Made by a program: the position numbers and the translations under genes. Under the pieces are notes generated by a model, which was not told where the DNA came from, made no database searches, and saw only the letters and a list, made by a program, of their open reading frames with translations. Positions 15,888 through 22,570 of a stretch of DNA of 22,570 bases are shown here, piece by piece. The DNA is taken from positions 1-22,570 of the forward strand of contig JABZGM010000007.1 of the NCBI GenBank assembly GCA_015259235.1. The letters are read 5' to 3'. The DNA comes from Alloprevotella sp. (GTDB taxonomy: Bacteria; Bacteroidota; Bacteroidia; Bacteroidales; Bacteroidaceae). Within the stretch, counting starts at the first letter, position 1. Each line of letters starts with the position of its first letter.

Positions 15888-16634
15888 ATGAAAAGAATCG
15901 TACTCCTCCGTCATGGCGAAAGCCAATGGAACCTCGAAAACCGTTTCACGGGTTGGACAGACGTAGACCTCACCGAAAAAGGCATGGGCGAAGCTCGCAA
16001 GGCTGGTGAACTCCTCAAGAAGGAAGGCTTCAAATTCGGTATGGCTTACACTTCCTACCTCAAGCGCGCTATCAAGACCCTCAACAACGTGCTCGACTCC
16101 ATGAACGAGGATTGGATCCCCGTACAAAAGAGCTGGCGCTTGAACGAAAAGCACTACGGTATGCTCCAAGGTCTTAACAAGAGTGAGACTGCTGCTAAGT
16201 ATGGTGAAGAACAAGTGCTTGTATGGCGTCGTAGCTTCGACATCGCTCCCGATGCGATTGCTGAAGACGACAAGGAACGCAACCCCAAGTACGAAGCTCG
16301 CTACGCTGAAGTAGCTGATGCTGAACTTCCCCGCACAGAGTCTTTGAAGGACTGCATCGGTCGCACACTTCCTTACTGGACAGCAGTTATCTTCCCCACC
16401 CTCAAGAAGGTAGACGACCTCCTCGTAGTTGCTCACGGCAACAGCCTCCGTGGTGTGATTAAGCACCTCAAGGGCATCAGCGACAAGGACATCATCAGCC
16501 TCAACCTCCCCACTGCTCTTCCTTATGTATTTGAGTTCGACGATGATCTCAATCTCGTAAAGGACTACTTCCTCGGTGATCCCGAAGAAATCAAGAAGCT
16601 CCAAGAAGCAGTAGCCAACCAAGGTAAGAAATAA
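15888..16634 (+). CDS. gpmA: 2,3-bisphosphoglycerate-dependent phosphoglycerate mutase
   Basis: This glycolytic enzyme interconverts 3- and 2-phosphoglycerate through a phosphohistidine. It has 248 residues, the usual length. The phosphorylated histidine is H9 in LLRHGESQWN, and the second catalytic histidine is H183 in VVAHGNSLRG. The substrate loop reads NEKHYGMLQGLNK, with lysine where E. coli has arginine in NERHYG. The start at 15888 begins the conserved MKRIVLLRHGE; a start at 15852 would add 12 unrelated residues. Biased codon use (GAA, AAG, CTC, GGT) fits high expression. It has its own strong promoter and a terminator 86 bases downstream. Confidence 0.97.
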   Translation: MKRIVLLRHGESQWNLENRFTGWTDVDLTEKGMGEARKAGELLKKEGFKFGMAYTSYLKRAIKTLNNVLDSMNEDWIPVQKSWRLNEKHYGMLQGLNKSETAAKYGEEQVLVWRRSFDIAPDAIAEDDKERNPKYEARYAEVADAELPRTESLKDCIGRTLPYWTAVIFPTLKKVDDLLVVAHGNSLRGVIKHLKGISDKDIISLNLPTALPYVFEFDDDLNLVKDYFLGDPEEIKKLQEAVANQGKK

Positions 16635-16720
16635 GCCTAAGTTGCCACTTGCTGCACTGAGCATTCTCAGACACACTCCTTACATATAGACAAGGAATTG
16701 CAGCATTTGACTTTTTACAC

Positions 16721-16758
16721 ACTCGGCTTGGGTTTTGCACTCAAGCCGAGTTTCTTTT
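16721..16758 (+). terminator. Intrinsic terminator of gpmA
   Basis: ACTCGGCTTG (16721-16730) pairs perfectly with CAAGCCGAGT (16742-16751), with an 11-base loop and the tail TTTCTTTT. It ends 13 bases before the next ATG. Confidence 0.88.
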
Positions 16759-16771
16759 GAGCCTCTATCGT

Positions 16772-17803
16772 ATGAAATTCGCTTCCTCTCTCCCTTCTAT
16801 TCCAGGTATTCTCCTCGTCGCTCTCTTTGCAGGAATAGCCACAGCATTGAGCACTCTCCCCTTCTTTCAGCATCTTTCTCTCTCCCCCCTCATTATCGGC
16901 ATCCTCATTGGTATGCTTTTCGCCAACACCCTTGGGAAATTTCTTCCCGAATCGTGGCGCAGTGGGCTGAAATTTTGCAGCAAACGCATTTTGCGCATCG
17001 GCATCATCTTCTTTGGCTTCCGTCTCACGCTCGCTGATGTCGCACAAGTGGGCATGCCAGCCATAGGACTCGACCTCATCATCGTTTGCGGCACCCTCGC
17101 GCTCGGCATTCTCGTAGGTAAATGGCTCAAGATGGACCGCGAAACCACCTTACTTACCTCTGCTGGTAGCGCCATCTGTGGCGCAGCAGCCGTGTTGGGA
17201 GCAGAAGCCACACTCAGAACCGAGGCATACAAAACTGCAGTAGCCGTATCTACTGTAGTGCTTTTCGGCACCCTCTCCATGTTTCTCTACCCCGTCTTAT
17301 ATCGCAATGGGGTTTTCCCACTCTCCACAAGCGAAATGGGCTTGTTCACAGGAGCCACCGTGCATGAAGTGGCCCATGTGGTGGGAGCTTCCAACGCCAT
17401 GGGCAAAGAAGTGGCAGACGTGGCAGTGATTGTCAAGATGATTCGTGTGATTATGCTCGTTCCCGTCCTGCTGAGTTTCGGATGGTTTGCGCGCACACAC
17501 AACAACACCTCTGCATCGGGCGAGCGCAAAGTCGTCATTCCATGGTTTGCCTTCCTCTTTCTCCTTGCCATCGGGCTTAATTCTCTCCTCTCCCTTCCTG
17601 ATTCCGTGTCTAGCACCATCAATACCCTCGATACATTCGCCCTCACCATGGCGATGACTGCCTTGGGTTGCGAAACAAGTTTCGACAAATTTCGACAAGC
17701 GGGCTGGCGTCCTTTCGTCCTCGCCTTGGTGCTCTACATTTGGCTCGTGGCTGGTGGCTTCTTTATTGTGAAAGGACTTTCTATGGCTGGCTTTATTTCC
17801 TAA
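16772..17803 (+). CDS. YeiH-family putative sulfate exporter (UPF0324)
   Basis: This 343-residue inner-membrane protein belongs to the YeiH/UPF0324 family. About ten hydrophobic helices are visible, beginning with GILLVALFAGIATAL and LIIGILIGMLFANTL. Family segments include RILRIGIIFFGFRLTL, TSAGSAICGAAAVLGAE, GATVHEVAHVVGA and MTALGCETSF. Members are annotated as putative sulfate exporters, but transport has rarely been tested. The ATG at 16772 is preferred to a TTG at 16757, which lies in the gpmA terminator tail. No sulfur gene is adjacent. No own promoter was seen, so it may depend on read-through. Confidence 0.88.
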   Translation: MKFASSLPSIPGILLVALFAGIATALSTLPFFQHLSLSPLIIGILIGMLFANTLGKFLPESWRSGLKFCSKRILRIGIIFFGFRLTLADVAQVGMPAIGLDLIIVCGTLALGILVGKWLKMDRETTLLTSAGSAICGAAAVLGAEATLRTEAYKTAVAVSTVVLFGTLSMFLYPVLYRNGVFPLSTSEMGLFTGATVHEVAHVVGASNAMGKEVADVAVIVKMIRVIMLVPVLLSFGWFARTHNNTSASGERKVVIPWFAFLFLLAIGLNSLLSLPDSVSSTINTLDTFALTMAMTALGCETSFDKFRQAGWRPFVLALVLYIWLVAGGFFIVKGLSMAGFIS

Positions 17804-17832
17804 GACAACTACACGAAGAAGTCTTAGGAAAT
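17795..17832 (+). terminator. Inverted repeat spanning the YeiH-family stop codon
   Basis: ATTTCCTAAGAC (17795-17806) pairs perfectly with GTCTTAGGAAAT (17821-17832) around a 14-base loop, so the TAA stop lies within the stem. No run of T follows. It may protect the 3' end or act as a weak terminator. Confidence 0.45.
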
Positions 17833-17866
17833 AGAGAGTTAAGTCCGAAAATAATAGGGGTAATGG

Positions 17867-17883
17867 CTAGAGAAAATCTCTAG
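17867..17883. repeat. Short CTAG-bounded inverted repeat
   Basis: CTAGAGA and TCTCTAG form a 7-base stem with a 3-base A loop, between the YeiH-family gene and the promoter of the next gene. It echoes the CTAG-containing repeat between ruvB and ybeY but is not tandem. Confidence 0.35.
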
Positions 17884-17934
17884 AAAAATCGTAAATTATA
17901 CAGCAACCAAGCAGTGTTTTCCGTTTTTTTTACA

Positions 17935-17942
17935 TACCTTTG
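17935..17942 (+). promoter_or_regulatory. Candidate -7 box for the outer-membrane protein gene
   Basis: TACCTTTG fits TAnnTTTG and lies about 75 bases upstream of the start. The -33 region is T-rich (GTGTTTTCC) without an exact TTG. Confidence 0.5.
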
Positions 17943-18018
17943 TCGCAGAAGTCTATTCTTGAAAACTATATTTCTCACTTACTCATCTTGACTTACAAGA
18001 TTCACAAACGCAATGATT

Positions 18019-18711
18019 ATGAAGAAACTTCTATTTTCTATCATCTCCTCTTGCCTAGGCATGATGACAGCTTCCGCACAGTATGTGCCTACTCCCCAAG
18101 CCACAGCCCTCACTCACGAGGCATCTGGAGTAATTGCCACTAGTCTATTAGATTTTACTGCGCAGTCCTCCGCCATCGATGCGACCACTTTGCCTACCTC
18201 GACCACTTTGAGTAGCACAACTACTGCCGAAGCGCCACGCGGTCGGTACTATCGCGGTCCACTCCATAGATTCAGGCCACATTTTGCCGCCTTAGCGGAA
18301 ATCGGTCTCGGAAGCGAGATAGACCTCAACGCCACTGTGGGTGCGCAGCTCCTCCCCTTCTACTATATGGGTGGAGGTCTCAACATTACTTATTGGCATG
18401 ATGGGTTTATCAGAGATCACGACCGCTTCGACCTCAACCTCATCCTCAACCCTCGCTTTGAGATTCCCACACGCTCCATCGTGACGCCCTACATCGATAT
18501 CAAATCGGGCTTTTCCCTCACCCACAAACATGGTCCCTATTTTGCCTTCAGCACAGGTGTTCAACTCAAGAATCTCATTCTTGGCGTCGGATATACCATG
18601 CAAGTCACCAACGAAGAATACACCAGTCTAGATGGGGGTTGCTGCATAGGAACCTATTATCCCAACTACATCTACGATGGAGTTACCTTCCGATTGGGCA
18701 TAAAATTCTAA
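18019..18711 (+). CDS. Outer-membrane beta-barrel protein, function unknown
   Basis: The 230-residue product has a signal peptide (KKLLFSIISSCLGMMTASA, then Q). A low-complexity region rich in Thr, Ser and Ala follows (about residues 22-70). The rest looks like a small beta-barrel with alternating aromatic strands: FAALAEIGLGSEIDLN, LPFYYMGGGLNITYW, FDLNLILNPRFEI and ILGVGYTMQV. It ends GVTFRLGIKF with terminal phenylalanine, the typical outer-membrane sorting end. A second ATG six bases upstream (18013) is possible. It stands alone, with its own promoter and a repeat-built terminator. No specific function is recognised. Confidence 0.82.
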   Translation: MKKLLFSIISSCLGMMTASAQYVPTPQATALTHEASGVIATSLLDFTAQSSAIDATTLPTSTTLSSTTTAEAPRGRYYRGPLHRFRPHFAALAEIGLGSEIDLNATVGAQLLPFYYMGGGLNITYWHDGFIRDHDRFDLNLILNPRFEIPTRSIVTPYIDIKSGFSLTHKHGPYFAFSTGVQLKNLILGVGYTMQVTNEEYTSLDGGCCIGTYYPNYIYDGVTFRLGIKF

Positions 18712-18823
18712 CAAACTCACCCCAGTAGAGTTTTTTCCTCCAACGAATTGCGTACAAATAGCCAACGAGGAAATATCGTGCAACTACTACAAAAAGCAAC
18801 TCTTGAGCTGCACTCAAAAAAAA

Positions 18824-18900
18824 CTCCCACGTTTTTGAAAAAATCTCCCACGTTTTTCGGAAAATCTCCGACGTTTTTCAAAAAACGTGGGAGATTTTTT
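18824..18900 (+). repeat. Three tandem 21-base units plus inverted copy (terminator-like)
   Basis: Units begin at 18824, 18845 and 18866, each of the form CTCCCACGTTTTT plus an A-rich tail (the third has CTCCGAC). An inverted copy at 18881-18900 pairs perfectly over 20 bases with 18838-18857, looping out the third unit. It can instead fold back on the third unit (ACGTTTTT with AAAAACGT). Seven T (18895-18901) follow the stem, so it can terminate transcription. The 434-base gap 18712-19145 otherwise holds only the promoter of the next operon; I see no gene there. Confidence 0.8.
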
Positions 18901-19007
18901 TGTGTTTATCGGAGTTTTGTTCTCCTCCTCGCCGACAGCACATGAGTCACCAGCCCAAGAGGGCAGGATAAATCTACGCATTTATCACACAGGAAGTGGC
19001 GAAAACA

Positions 19008-19038
19008 TTGGTCACCTCGAAATAAATCAGTAAATTTG
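19008..19038 (+). promoter_or_regulatory. Promoter of the biotin-dependent decarboxylase operon
   Basis: TTG (19008-19010), exactly 20 bases, then TAAATTTG (19031-19038) is a strong Bacteroidota -33/-7 pair. The leader would be about 100 bases, with a small hairpin CTGAG/CTCAG near 19080-19096. Confidence 0.7.
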
Positions 19039-19145
19039 CGGCGCAAAGATTGCACACATTCTGTAGTTTTGAGCCAATCCTGAGCAGTAACCTCAGAAAG
19101 GTAACCGATTTGCAGTTCCCACAACAAAACAAACGCACTAAAAAT

Positions 19146-20699
19146 ATGAGTGAACAACAAAAGAAAATCAAGCAGCTTGTAGAGCTTCGCGCAAAAGCCC
19201 GTCTCGGCGGTGGTGAAGTAGCTATCGACAAGCAGCATGCCAAGGGCAAAGCCACGGCACGTGAACGCATCGCCCTTCTCGTAGACGAAGGTAGTTTTGA
19301 AGAACTCGATATGTTCAAACTACATCGCTGCCACGACTTCGGCATGGAAAAGAAACACTTCTACGGTGATGGCGTGGTGTGCGGTAGTGCCACCATCAAC
19401 GGCCGTTTGGTGTATCTCTATGCACAAGATTTCACCGTCAATGGCGGTTCGCTCTCTAAGACTATGGCAGAGAAAATCTGCAAGGTGCAAGATCTCGCTG
19501 TGAAGATGGGTGCACCCTGCATCGGTCTGAACGACTCAGGTGGTGCACGCATCCAAGAGGGTATCAACGCTTTGGCTGGTTTTGCCGACATTTTCCAACG
19601 CAACATCGAAGCCTCTGGTGTAGTGCCCCAGATTTCGGGCATCTGCGGTCCCTGCGCTGGTGGTGCAGTTTACTCTCCTGCTTTGACCGACTTCATCGTG
19701 ATGCTCGAAGGCGTGAGCTACATGTTCCTCACTGGTCCTAAAGTGGTGAAGACGGTGACCGGCGAAGAGGTGACACAAGAAGAACTTGGCGGTGCGAGTG
19801 TGCACACCAAGAAGAGCGGTGTAGCACATTTCAGTGCAAAGACTGAAGAAGAATTCGCAGGTCTCATCCGCCGTTTGCTCTCTTTCCTCCCCCAAAACAA
19901 CCGCGAGCGCGCTCCTCGCGTGGAATGCACTGACCCCATCGATCGCAAAGAAGCACTCCTCAACGAAATCATCCCCGACAACCCCAACATGGCATACGAC
20001 ATGTATGAAGTGATTGGCGCAGTGGTGGACAATGGTGAGTTCCTCGAAGTGCAACGCGATTTTGCACAAAACATCATCATCGGTTTCGCTCGTTTCAACG
20101 GTCAAAGCGTGGGTATCGTAGCCAACCAACCTAAGGTTTACGCTGGTGTGCTCGACGTGAATGCTAGCCGCAAGGGTGCACGCTTCGTACGTTTCTGCGA
20201 TGCCTTCAACATCCCCATCGTCAGCTTGGTAGACGTGCCTGGTTTCTTGCCCGGCACGGGTCAGGAATACAACGCTGTCATCTCCAACGGTGCGAAGTTG
20301 CTCTACGCTTATGGCGAAGCTACTGTGCCTAAGGTGACTGTAAACCTCCGCAAGAGCTATGGTGGTTCGCACATCGTGATGGGTAGCAAACAGCTCAAGA
20401 CCGATGTAAACTACGCATGGCCTTCTGCAGAAATCGCAGTAATGGGTGCAAGTGGTGCAGTTGCCATCCTCAGTGCTAAGGCAGCTAAAGAACAAGAAGA
20501 CCCCAAAGCCTTCCTCGCTCAGAAGGAAAAGGAATACAACGAGCTCTTTACCAACCCCTACAAGGCTGCTGCAGAAGGTTACATCGACGATGTGATCGAA
20601 CCTCGCAACACCCGTTTCCGCATCTGCCGCGCACTCGAGCAAATAGCAAGCAAGAACGACAGCCGTCCTGCCAAGAAGCACGGTAACGAGCCTCTCTAA
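19146..20699 (+). CDS. mmdA: Acyl-CoA carboxyltransferase (methylmalonyl-CoA decarboxylase alpha / propionyl-CoA carboxylase beta type)
   Basis: This 517-residue cytoplasmic enzyme moves a carboxyl group between an acyl-CoA and biotin. Crotonase-fold motifs are plain: LNDSGGARIQEG, then GPCAGGAVYSPALTDFIVM in the N half, and DVPGFLPGTGQE, then RKSYGGSHIVMGSK and AEIAVMGASGAV in the C half. In Bacteroidota this protein normally works in methylmalonyl-CoA decarboxylation at the end of the succinate-propionate pathway, and the downstream carrier fits this. Sequence alone does not separate a decarboxylase from a propionyl-CoA carboxylase subunit. The ATG at 19146 begins the conserved region; 19050 would add 32 residues of leader. 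Codon use suggests high expression. Confidence 0.92.
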   Translation: MSEQQKKIKQLVELRAKARLGGGEVAIDKQHAKGKATARERIALLVDEGSFEELDMFKLHRCHDFGMEKKHFYGDGVVCGSATINGRLVYLYAQDFTVNGGSLSKTMAEKICKVQDLAVKMGAPCIGLNDSGGARIQEGINALAGFADIFQRNIEASGVVPQISGICGPCAGGAVYSPALTDFIVMLEGVSYMFLTGPKVVKTVTGEEVTQEELGGASVHTKKSGVAHFSAKTEEEFAGLIRRLLSFLPQNNRERAPRVECTDPIDRKEALLNEIIPDNPNMAYDMYEVIGAVVDNGEFLEVQRDFAQNIIIGFARFNGQSVGIVANQPKVYAGVLDVNASRKGARFVRFCDAFNIPIVSLVDVPGFLPGTGQEYNAVISNGAKLLYAYGEATVPKVTVNLRKSYGGSHIVMGSKQLKTDVNYAWPSAEIAVMGASGAVAILSAKAAKEQEDPKAFLAQKEKEYNELFTNPYKAAAEGYIDDVIEPRNTRFRICRALEQIASKNDSRPAKKHGNEPL

Positions 20700-20732
20700 T
20701 CGGGCACAACCGCTCTAAATTCTTAGACGATA

Positions 20733-21011
20733 ATGAAAGTATTTCAATATAACTTTGGTGGACGTGCGGTGCGCATCTCGCTGAGCGAGCAACAAGGCAC
20801 CATCGTTGCGGTGGAAGAAGATGGCGCAAGCTATCAACCCACAGAGGCAGAAATGCCCCTCTATGCAGGTCTCATCAGTCTTGCACTCGCACAATATGAC
20901 TGCGAAGAAGTGCACGACGACGAGCCAAGCGTGCTGACCTTTAAGGCGCAACCAACGGTGTGGAACGACCCCGCATTGCAGTTCACTCAAGACTCATTTT
21001 CCAATAGATAA
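20733..21011 (+). CDS. Small conserved-position protein in the decarboxylase operon
   Basis: This 92-residue acidic protein lies 33 bases after the carboxyltransferase and 6 bases before the biotin carrier, so it is surely co-transcribed. It shows no signal peptide, membrane segment, cysteine pair or known motif (a single cysteine in QYDCEEV). Its position is where membrane decarboxylase operons often carry the small delta/OadG-type subunit, but that subunit has an N-terminal membrane helix and this protein does not. It may be an assembly or linker subunit; I do not recognise it. Confidence 0.75.
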   Translation: MKVFQYNFGGRAVRISLSEQQGTIVAVEEDGASYQPTEAEMPLYAGLISLALAQYDCEEVHDDEPSVLTFKAQPTVWNDPALQFTQDSFSNR

Positions 21012-21017
21012 TCCATA

Positions 21018-21473
21018 ATGAGAACATATAGTTACACGATCAATGGTGCACGCTACGACGTGACCATCGAATCGCTCCGCGACCAAGTGGCAAAGCTCAA
21101 CGTGAATGGCGTGGCTTTTGATGTGGAAATCCTCGGTGCTCCCCTCTCTGAAGGCGATTTGCCTGAAGTCGCAGCCGCTGCTGCACCTGCAGCTCCCGTA
21201 GCCGCTGCCCCCAAAGCAGAAGCCGCTCCTGCTCCTGCCGCTAAAGGTGCCGCTGGTGCAGGCGAACCAGTGAACGCTCCTCTCCCTGGCGTAGTGACCA
21301 AAGTGGTAGTTGCCGCTGGTCAAGCTGTGAAGAAGGGCGACACTGTGGTAGTGCTCGAAGCCATGAAGATGGAAAACAACATCACGGCTGAGTGTGACGG
21401 TACGGTGACTGGTGTTTGCGTAGCTGCTGGCGACAGTGTGCTCGAAGGCACTACTCTCCTCACCATCGGTTAA
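21018..21473 (+). CDS. Biotin carboxyl carrier protein of the decarboxylase
   Basis: This 151-residue carrier brings carboxybiotin between active sites. A short N-terminal region (about 1-45) is followed by a flexible Ala/Pro linker (about 52-82) and a biotinyl domain (about 83-151). The biotinylation motif is EAMKMEN with the target lysine K117. The domain starts with VNAPLPGVVTKVVV, as in oxaloacetate and methylmalonyl-CoA decarboxylase gamma subunits. It is the last gene of the operon: the motif at 21476 and a strong terminator follow. No sodium-pump beta subunit gene follows. Confidence 0.93.
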   Translation: MRTYSYTINGARYDVTIESLRDQVAKLNVNGVAFDVEILGAPLSEGDLPEVAAAAAPAAPVAAAPKAEAAPAPAAKGAAGAGEPVNAPLPGVVTKVVVAAGQAVKKGDTVVVLEAMKMENNITAECDGTVTGVCVAAGDSVLEGTTLLTIG

Positions 21474-21475
21474 AC

Positions 21476-21490
21476 CCCAATCAGTCATTA
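21476..21490 (+). repeat. Copy of dispersed motif CCCAATCRGTCATT
   Basis: CCCAATCAGTCATTA starts two bases after the stop of the biotin carrier gene. It matches the copy after nrdD (2229-2242) at 13 of 14 positions. Confidence 0.5.
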
Positions 21491-21537
21491 GCCCGTAATA
21501 GTGCTACATATACTGCATTTTGCGTGGCTCAATCCAC

Positions 21538-21575
21538 AAAAAAGCCTCTTGCTTCATCGCAAGGGGCTTTTTTTT
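21538..21575 (+). terminator. Intrinsic terminator of the decarboxylase operon
   Basis: AAAAGCCTCTTGC (21540-21552) pairs with GCAAGGGGCTTTT (21559-21571) with one T-G pair and a 6-base loop, followed by a run of T to 21575. Confidence 0.92.
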
Positions 21576-21578
21576 AAG

Positions 21579-21767
21579 CCAAATAGGTCATTATCCTGAA
21601 CAGATTTTATTTGATTGTTGAGCAGACGGTTGGTTGTGAGTTCGAAAGCGTAGCAGGTTACATCGAGAACAAACAAGAAACAAGATGCCAACAAGGAAAT
21701 AAAAGATGGCAGAAAGTAATCTTCTCCATTACCAGTAACACATTTTACGCTCTAATGACCGATTTGG
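21579..21767. mobile_element. MITE-like segment with 15-base inverted ends
   Basis: The ends CCAAATAGGTCATTA (21579-21593) and, inverted, CCAAATCGGTCATTA (21753-21767) match at 14 of 15 positions and bound 189 bases. No reading frame or transposase is inside, and no clear target-site duplication was seen. The rest of the 490-base gap 21474-21963 holds the operon terminator, a hairpin and no gene that I can support. Confidence 0.4.
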
Positions 21768-21770
21768 GAT

Positions 21771-21817
21771 AATACAAAAGGCGCGACACACCCTCCGTAT
21801 GTCTCGCCTTTCGTATT
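21771..21817. terminator. Hairpin next to the MITE-like segment
   Basis: AATAC (21771-21775) pairs with GTATT (21813-21817), and AAAGGCG with CGCCTTT (21777-21783, 21805-21811), extended by GACA/TGTC past one mismatch. The stem has about 16 pairs but no run of T, and lies between convergent genes. Confidence 0.45.
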
Positions 21818-21963
21818 AATCATTATGCGTGAAGAAGTATAGCATTCTCTATGTGTGCGCACCATTCTTGATTCAAGGCTATACAAGCCATATTTGCAAC
21901 AGTTGTTCAAGCAAAACACCGAGAAATCATACTCTTAAAGCATTATCACGAAAACAGCCACTA

Positions 21964-22278
21964 TTAGTGGCAACGTAGCCTGCTACTAATGAGTAGAACG
22001 CACGCCAACAGCACAAGAAGCACTGGATAAACGAACACCCCAATGGGTGCTCCCATTTCAGGGTTAGATGAAGGGAGTTGTTGCATATAAGAGTACCAGA
22101 AAAACACTAGAGGAAGCATTCCCAACACCCAAACCACCACTTCAGCAATGAGCAGTCGACTACGATAACGACGTTCTTGTTCGCTCTTAGTTTTGACAAG
22201 GAAAGGTCCCCAGAGAGCCCCAAAGGGCAGGATCAATCCCAACAACGTCAACAAAATCATTTTTACAGTAGGTTTCAT
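21964..22278 (-). CDS. Small membrane protein with three predicted helices
   Basis: The 104-residue product has three hydrophobic segments: MILLTLLGLILPFGALWGPF, LIAEVVVWVLGMLPLVFFW, and VFVYPVLLVLLACVLLI. A basic loop (EQERRYRSR) lies between the first two. I chose the ATG at 22278 (MKPTVK); an upstream in-frame start at 22326 would overlap the preceding gene. It lies 22 bases after the six-cysteine protein on the same strand, so the two are probably co-transcribed. No family is recognised; a role as an immunity or accessory membrane protein is only a guess. Confidence 0.65.
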   Translation of the reverse strand: MKPTVKMILLTLLGLILPFGALWGPFLVKTKSEQERRYRSRLLIAEVVVWVLGMLPLVFFWYSYMQQLPSSNPEMGAPIGVFVYPVLLVLLACVLLISSRLRCH

Positions 22279-22300
22279 AAGCTTGTTATTTGGAGAAAAA

Positions 22301-22564
22301 TTAGATACATGATACACCAGCAGCAATCATCATAGACTCTGTACACGATCCAGCCCCAAACAAATCTCCAAAATCACAGAGCGTCCTACACTTATCAGAA
22401 TTCTCACATGCTCTTTTTGCTGTACTATAGACACGAGCTACACAATGAGTATACCCCTCACCGCGGAGACGAGCTTTTTTAGCGTGTAACTTAATATCCT
22501 CTCTCACCTTAGAGATGCTCATACTCATCTTTCCAGATTTATTTCCTTCCTTTGAGAGCTTCAA
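22301..22564 (-). CDS. Small six-cysteine protein, 5' end uncertain
   Basis: Only the part inside the window is seen. The first possible start is a TTG at 22564, the first ATG is at 22528, and the frame stays open to the window edge, so the gene may begin outside. The N-terminal half is basic (SISKVREDIKLHAKKARLRG). The last 48 residues hold six cysteines (THC, RAC, DKC, TLC, GSC, VSC), suggesting disulfides or metal binding. No signal peptide, double-glycine leader or known domain is visible. It precedes the three-helix membrane protein by 22 bases. Function unknown. Confidence 0.55.
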   Translation of the reverse strand: MKLSKEGNKSGKMSMSISKVREDIKLHAKKARLRGEGYTHCVARVYSTAKRACENSDKCRTLCDFGDLFGAGSCTESMMIAAGVSCI

Positions 22565-22570
22565 TTCAGA

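Noticed and set aside
17867..17883. CTAG inverted repeat as part of the 9-base array family
   Set aside because: It is a single hairpin without tandem units or 9-base spacing, so a link to the ruvB-ybeY array is not supported.
18824..18900. Possible CRISPR array
   Set aside because: Units are directly tandem at 21 bases with no spacers, and no cas gene is present.
18748..18945. 65-codon open frame over the 21-base repeats
   Set aside because: Its PTFF-like repeats are only the translation of the tandem DNA repeats, and it crosses the terminator hairpin.
18940..19145. Possible cobalamin riboswitch before the methylmalonyl-CoA gene
   Set aside because: The conserved B12 box was not found, and most of this stretch lies upstream of the predicted transcription start.
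19536..20681. 381-codon open frame antisense to the carboxyltransferase gene
   Set aside because: It lies fully inside a well-supported, highly expressed gene and its translation has no recognisable domain.

Overview
The window looks like a chromosomal segment of a member of the Bacteroidota, most likely order Bacteroidales and perhaps Prevotellaceae. The main reasons are: promoter-like sites of the Bacteroidota type (TTG, about 20 bases, TAnnTTTG) upstream of several genes; A/T-rich start regions without clear Shine-Dalgarno sequences; a TonB-dependent receptor followed by DUF5689 and choice-of-anchor-type lipoproteins; and a YbeY with the GxND metal-site variant. Taxonomy below order level cannot be decided from sequence reading alone.

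Layout: 127-2781 (+) holds anaerobic ribonucleotide reductase (nrdD) and its radical-SAM activase (nrdG), separated by a strong hairpin. 2956-6141 (-) holds a CYTH phosphatase-like gene, prfB and hisS. 6326-13853 is a candidate extracellular nucleic-acid utilisation locus: a secreted EEP-family nuclease/phosphatase (-), divergent from an operon for a TonB-dependent outer-membrane receptor, a DUF5689 lipoprotein and a carbohydrate-binding-like lipoprotein (+), then a surface-type lipoprotein nuclease of the DNA/RNA non-specific endonuclease family. 14033-17803 (+) holds ruvB, ybeY, gpmA and a YeiH-type transporter. 18019-18711 (+) is a small outer-membrane beta-barrel protein. 19146-21473 (+) is a biotin-dependent decarboxylase/carboxylase operon (carboxyltransferase, a 92-residue unknown, biotin carrier). 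21964-22564 (-) holds a three-helix membrane protein and a six-cysteine small protein that runs to the window edge.

Most genes are housekeeping. The parts that stand out are the nuclease/TonB locus and unusual non-coding DNA: a minisatellite of eleven 9-base units with CTAG in strict register between ruvB and ybeY; three tandem 21-base units capped by an inverted copy downstream of the beta-barrel gene; a motif (CCCAATCRGTCATT) that follows two unrelated operon ends within three bases of the stop; and a related pair of inverted copies bounding a 189-base MITE-like segment. Several terminators sit directly against the start or promoter of the next gene, so the genes are densely packed. No tRNA, rRNA, CRISPR array, transposase or prophage gene was seen.
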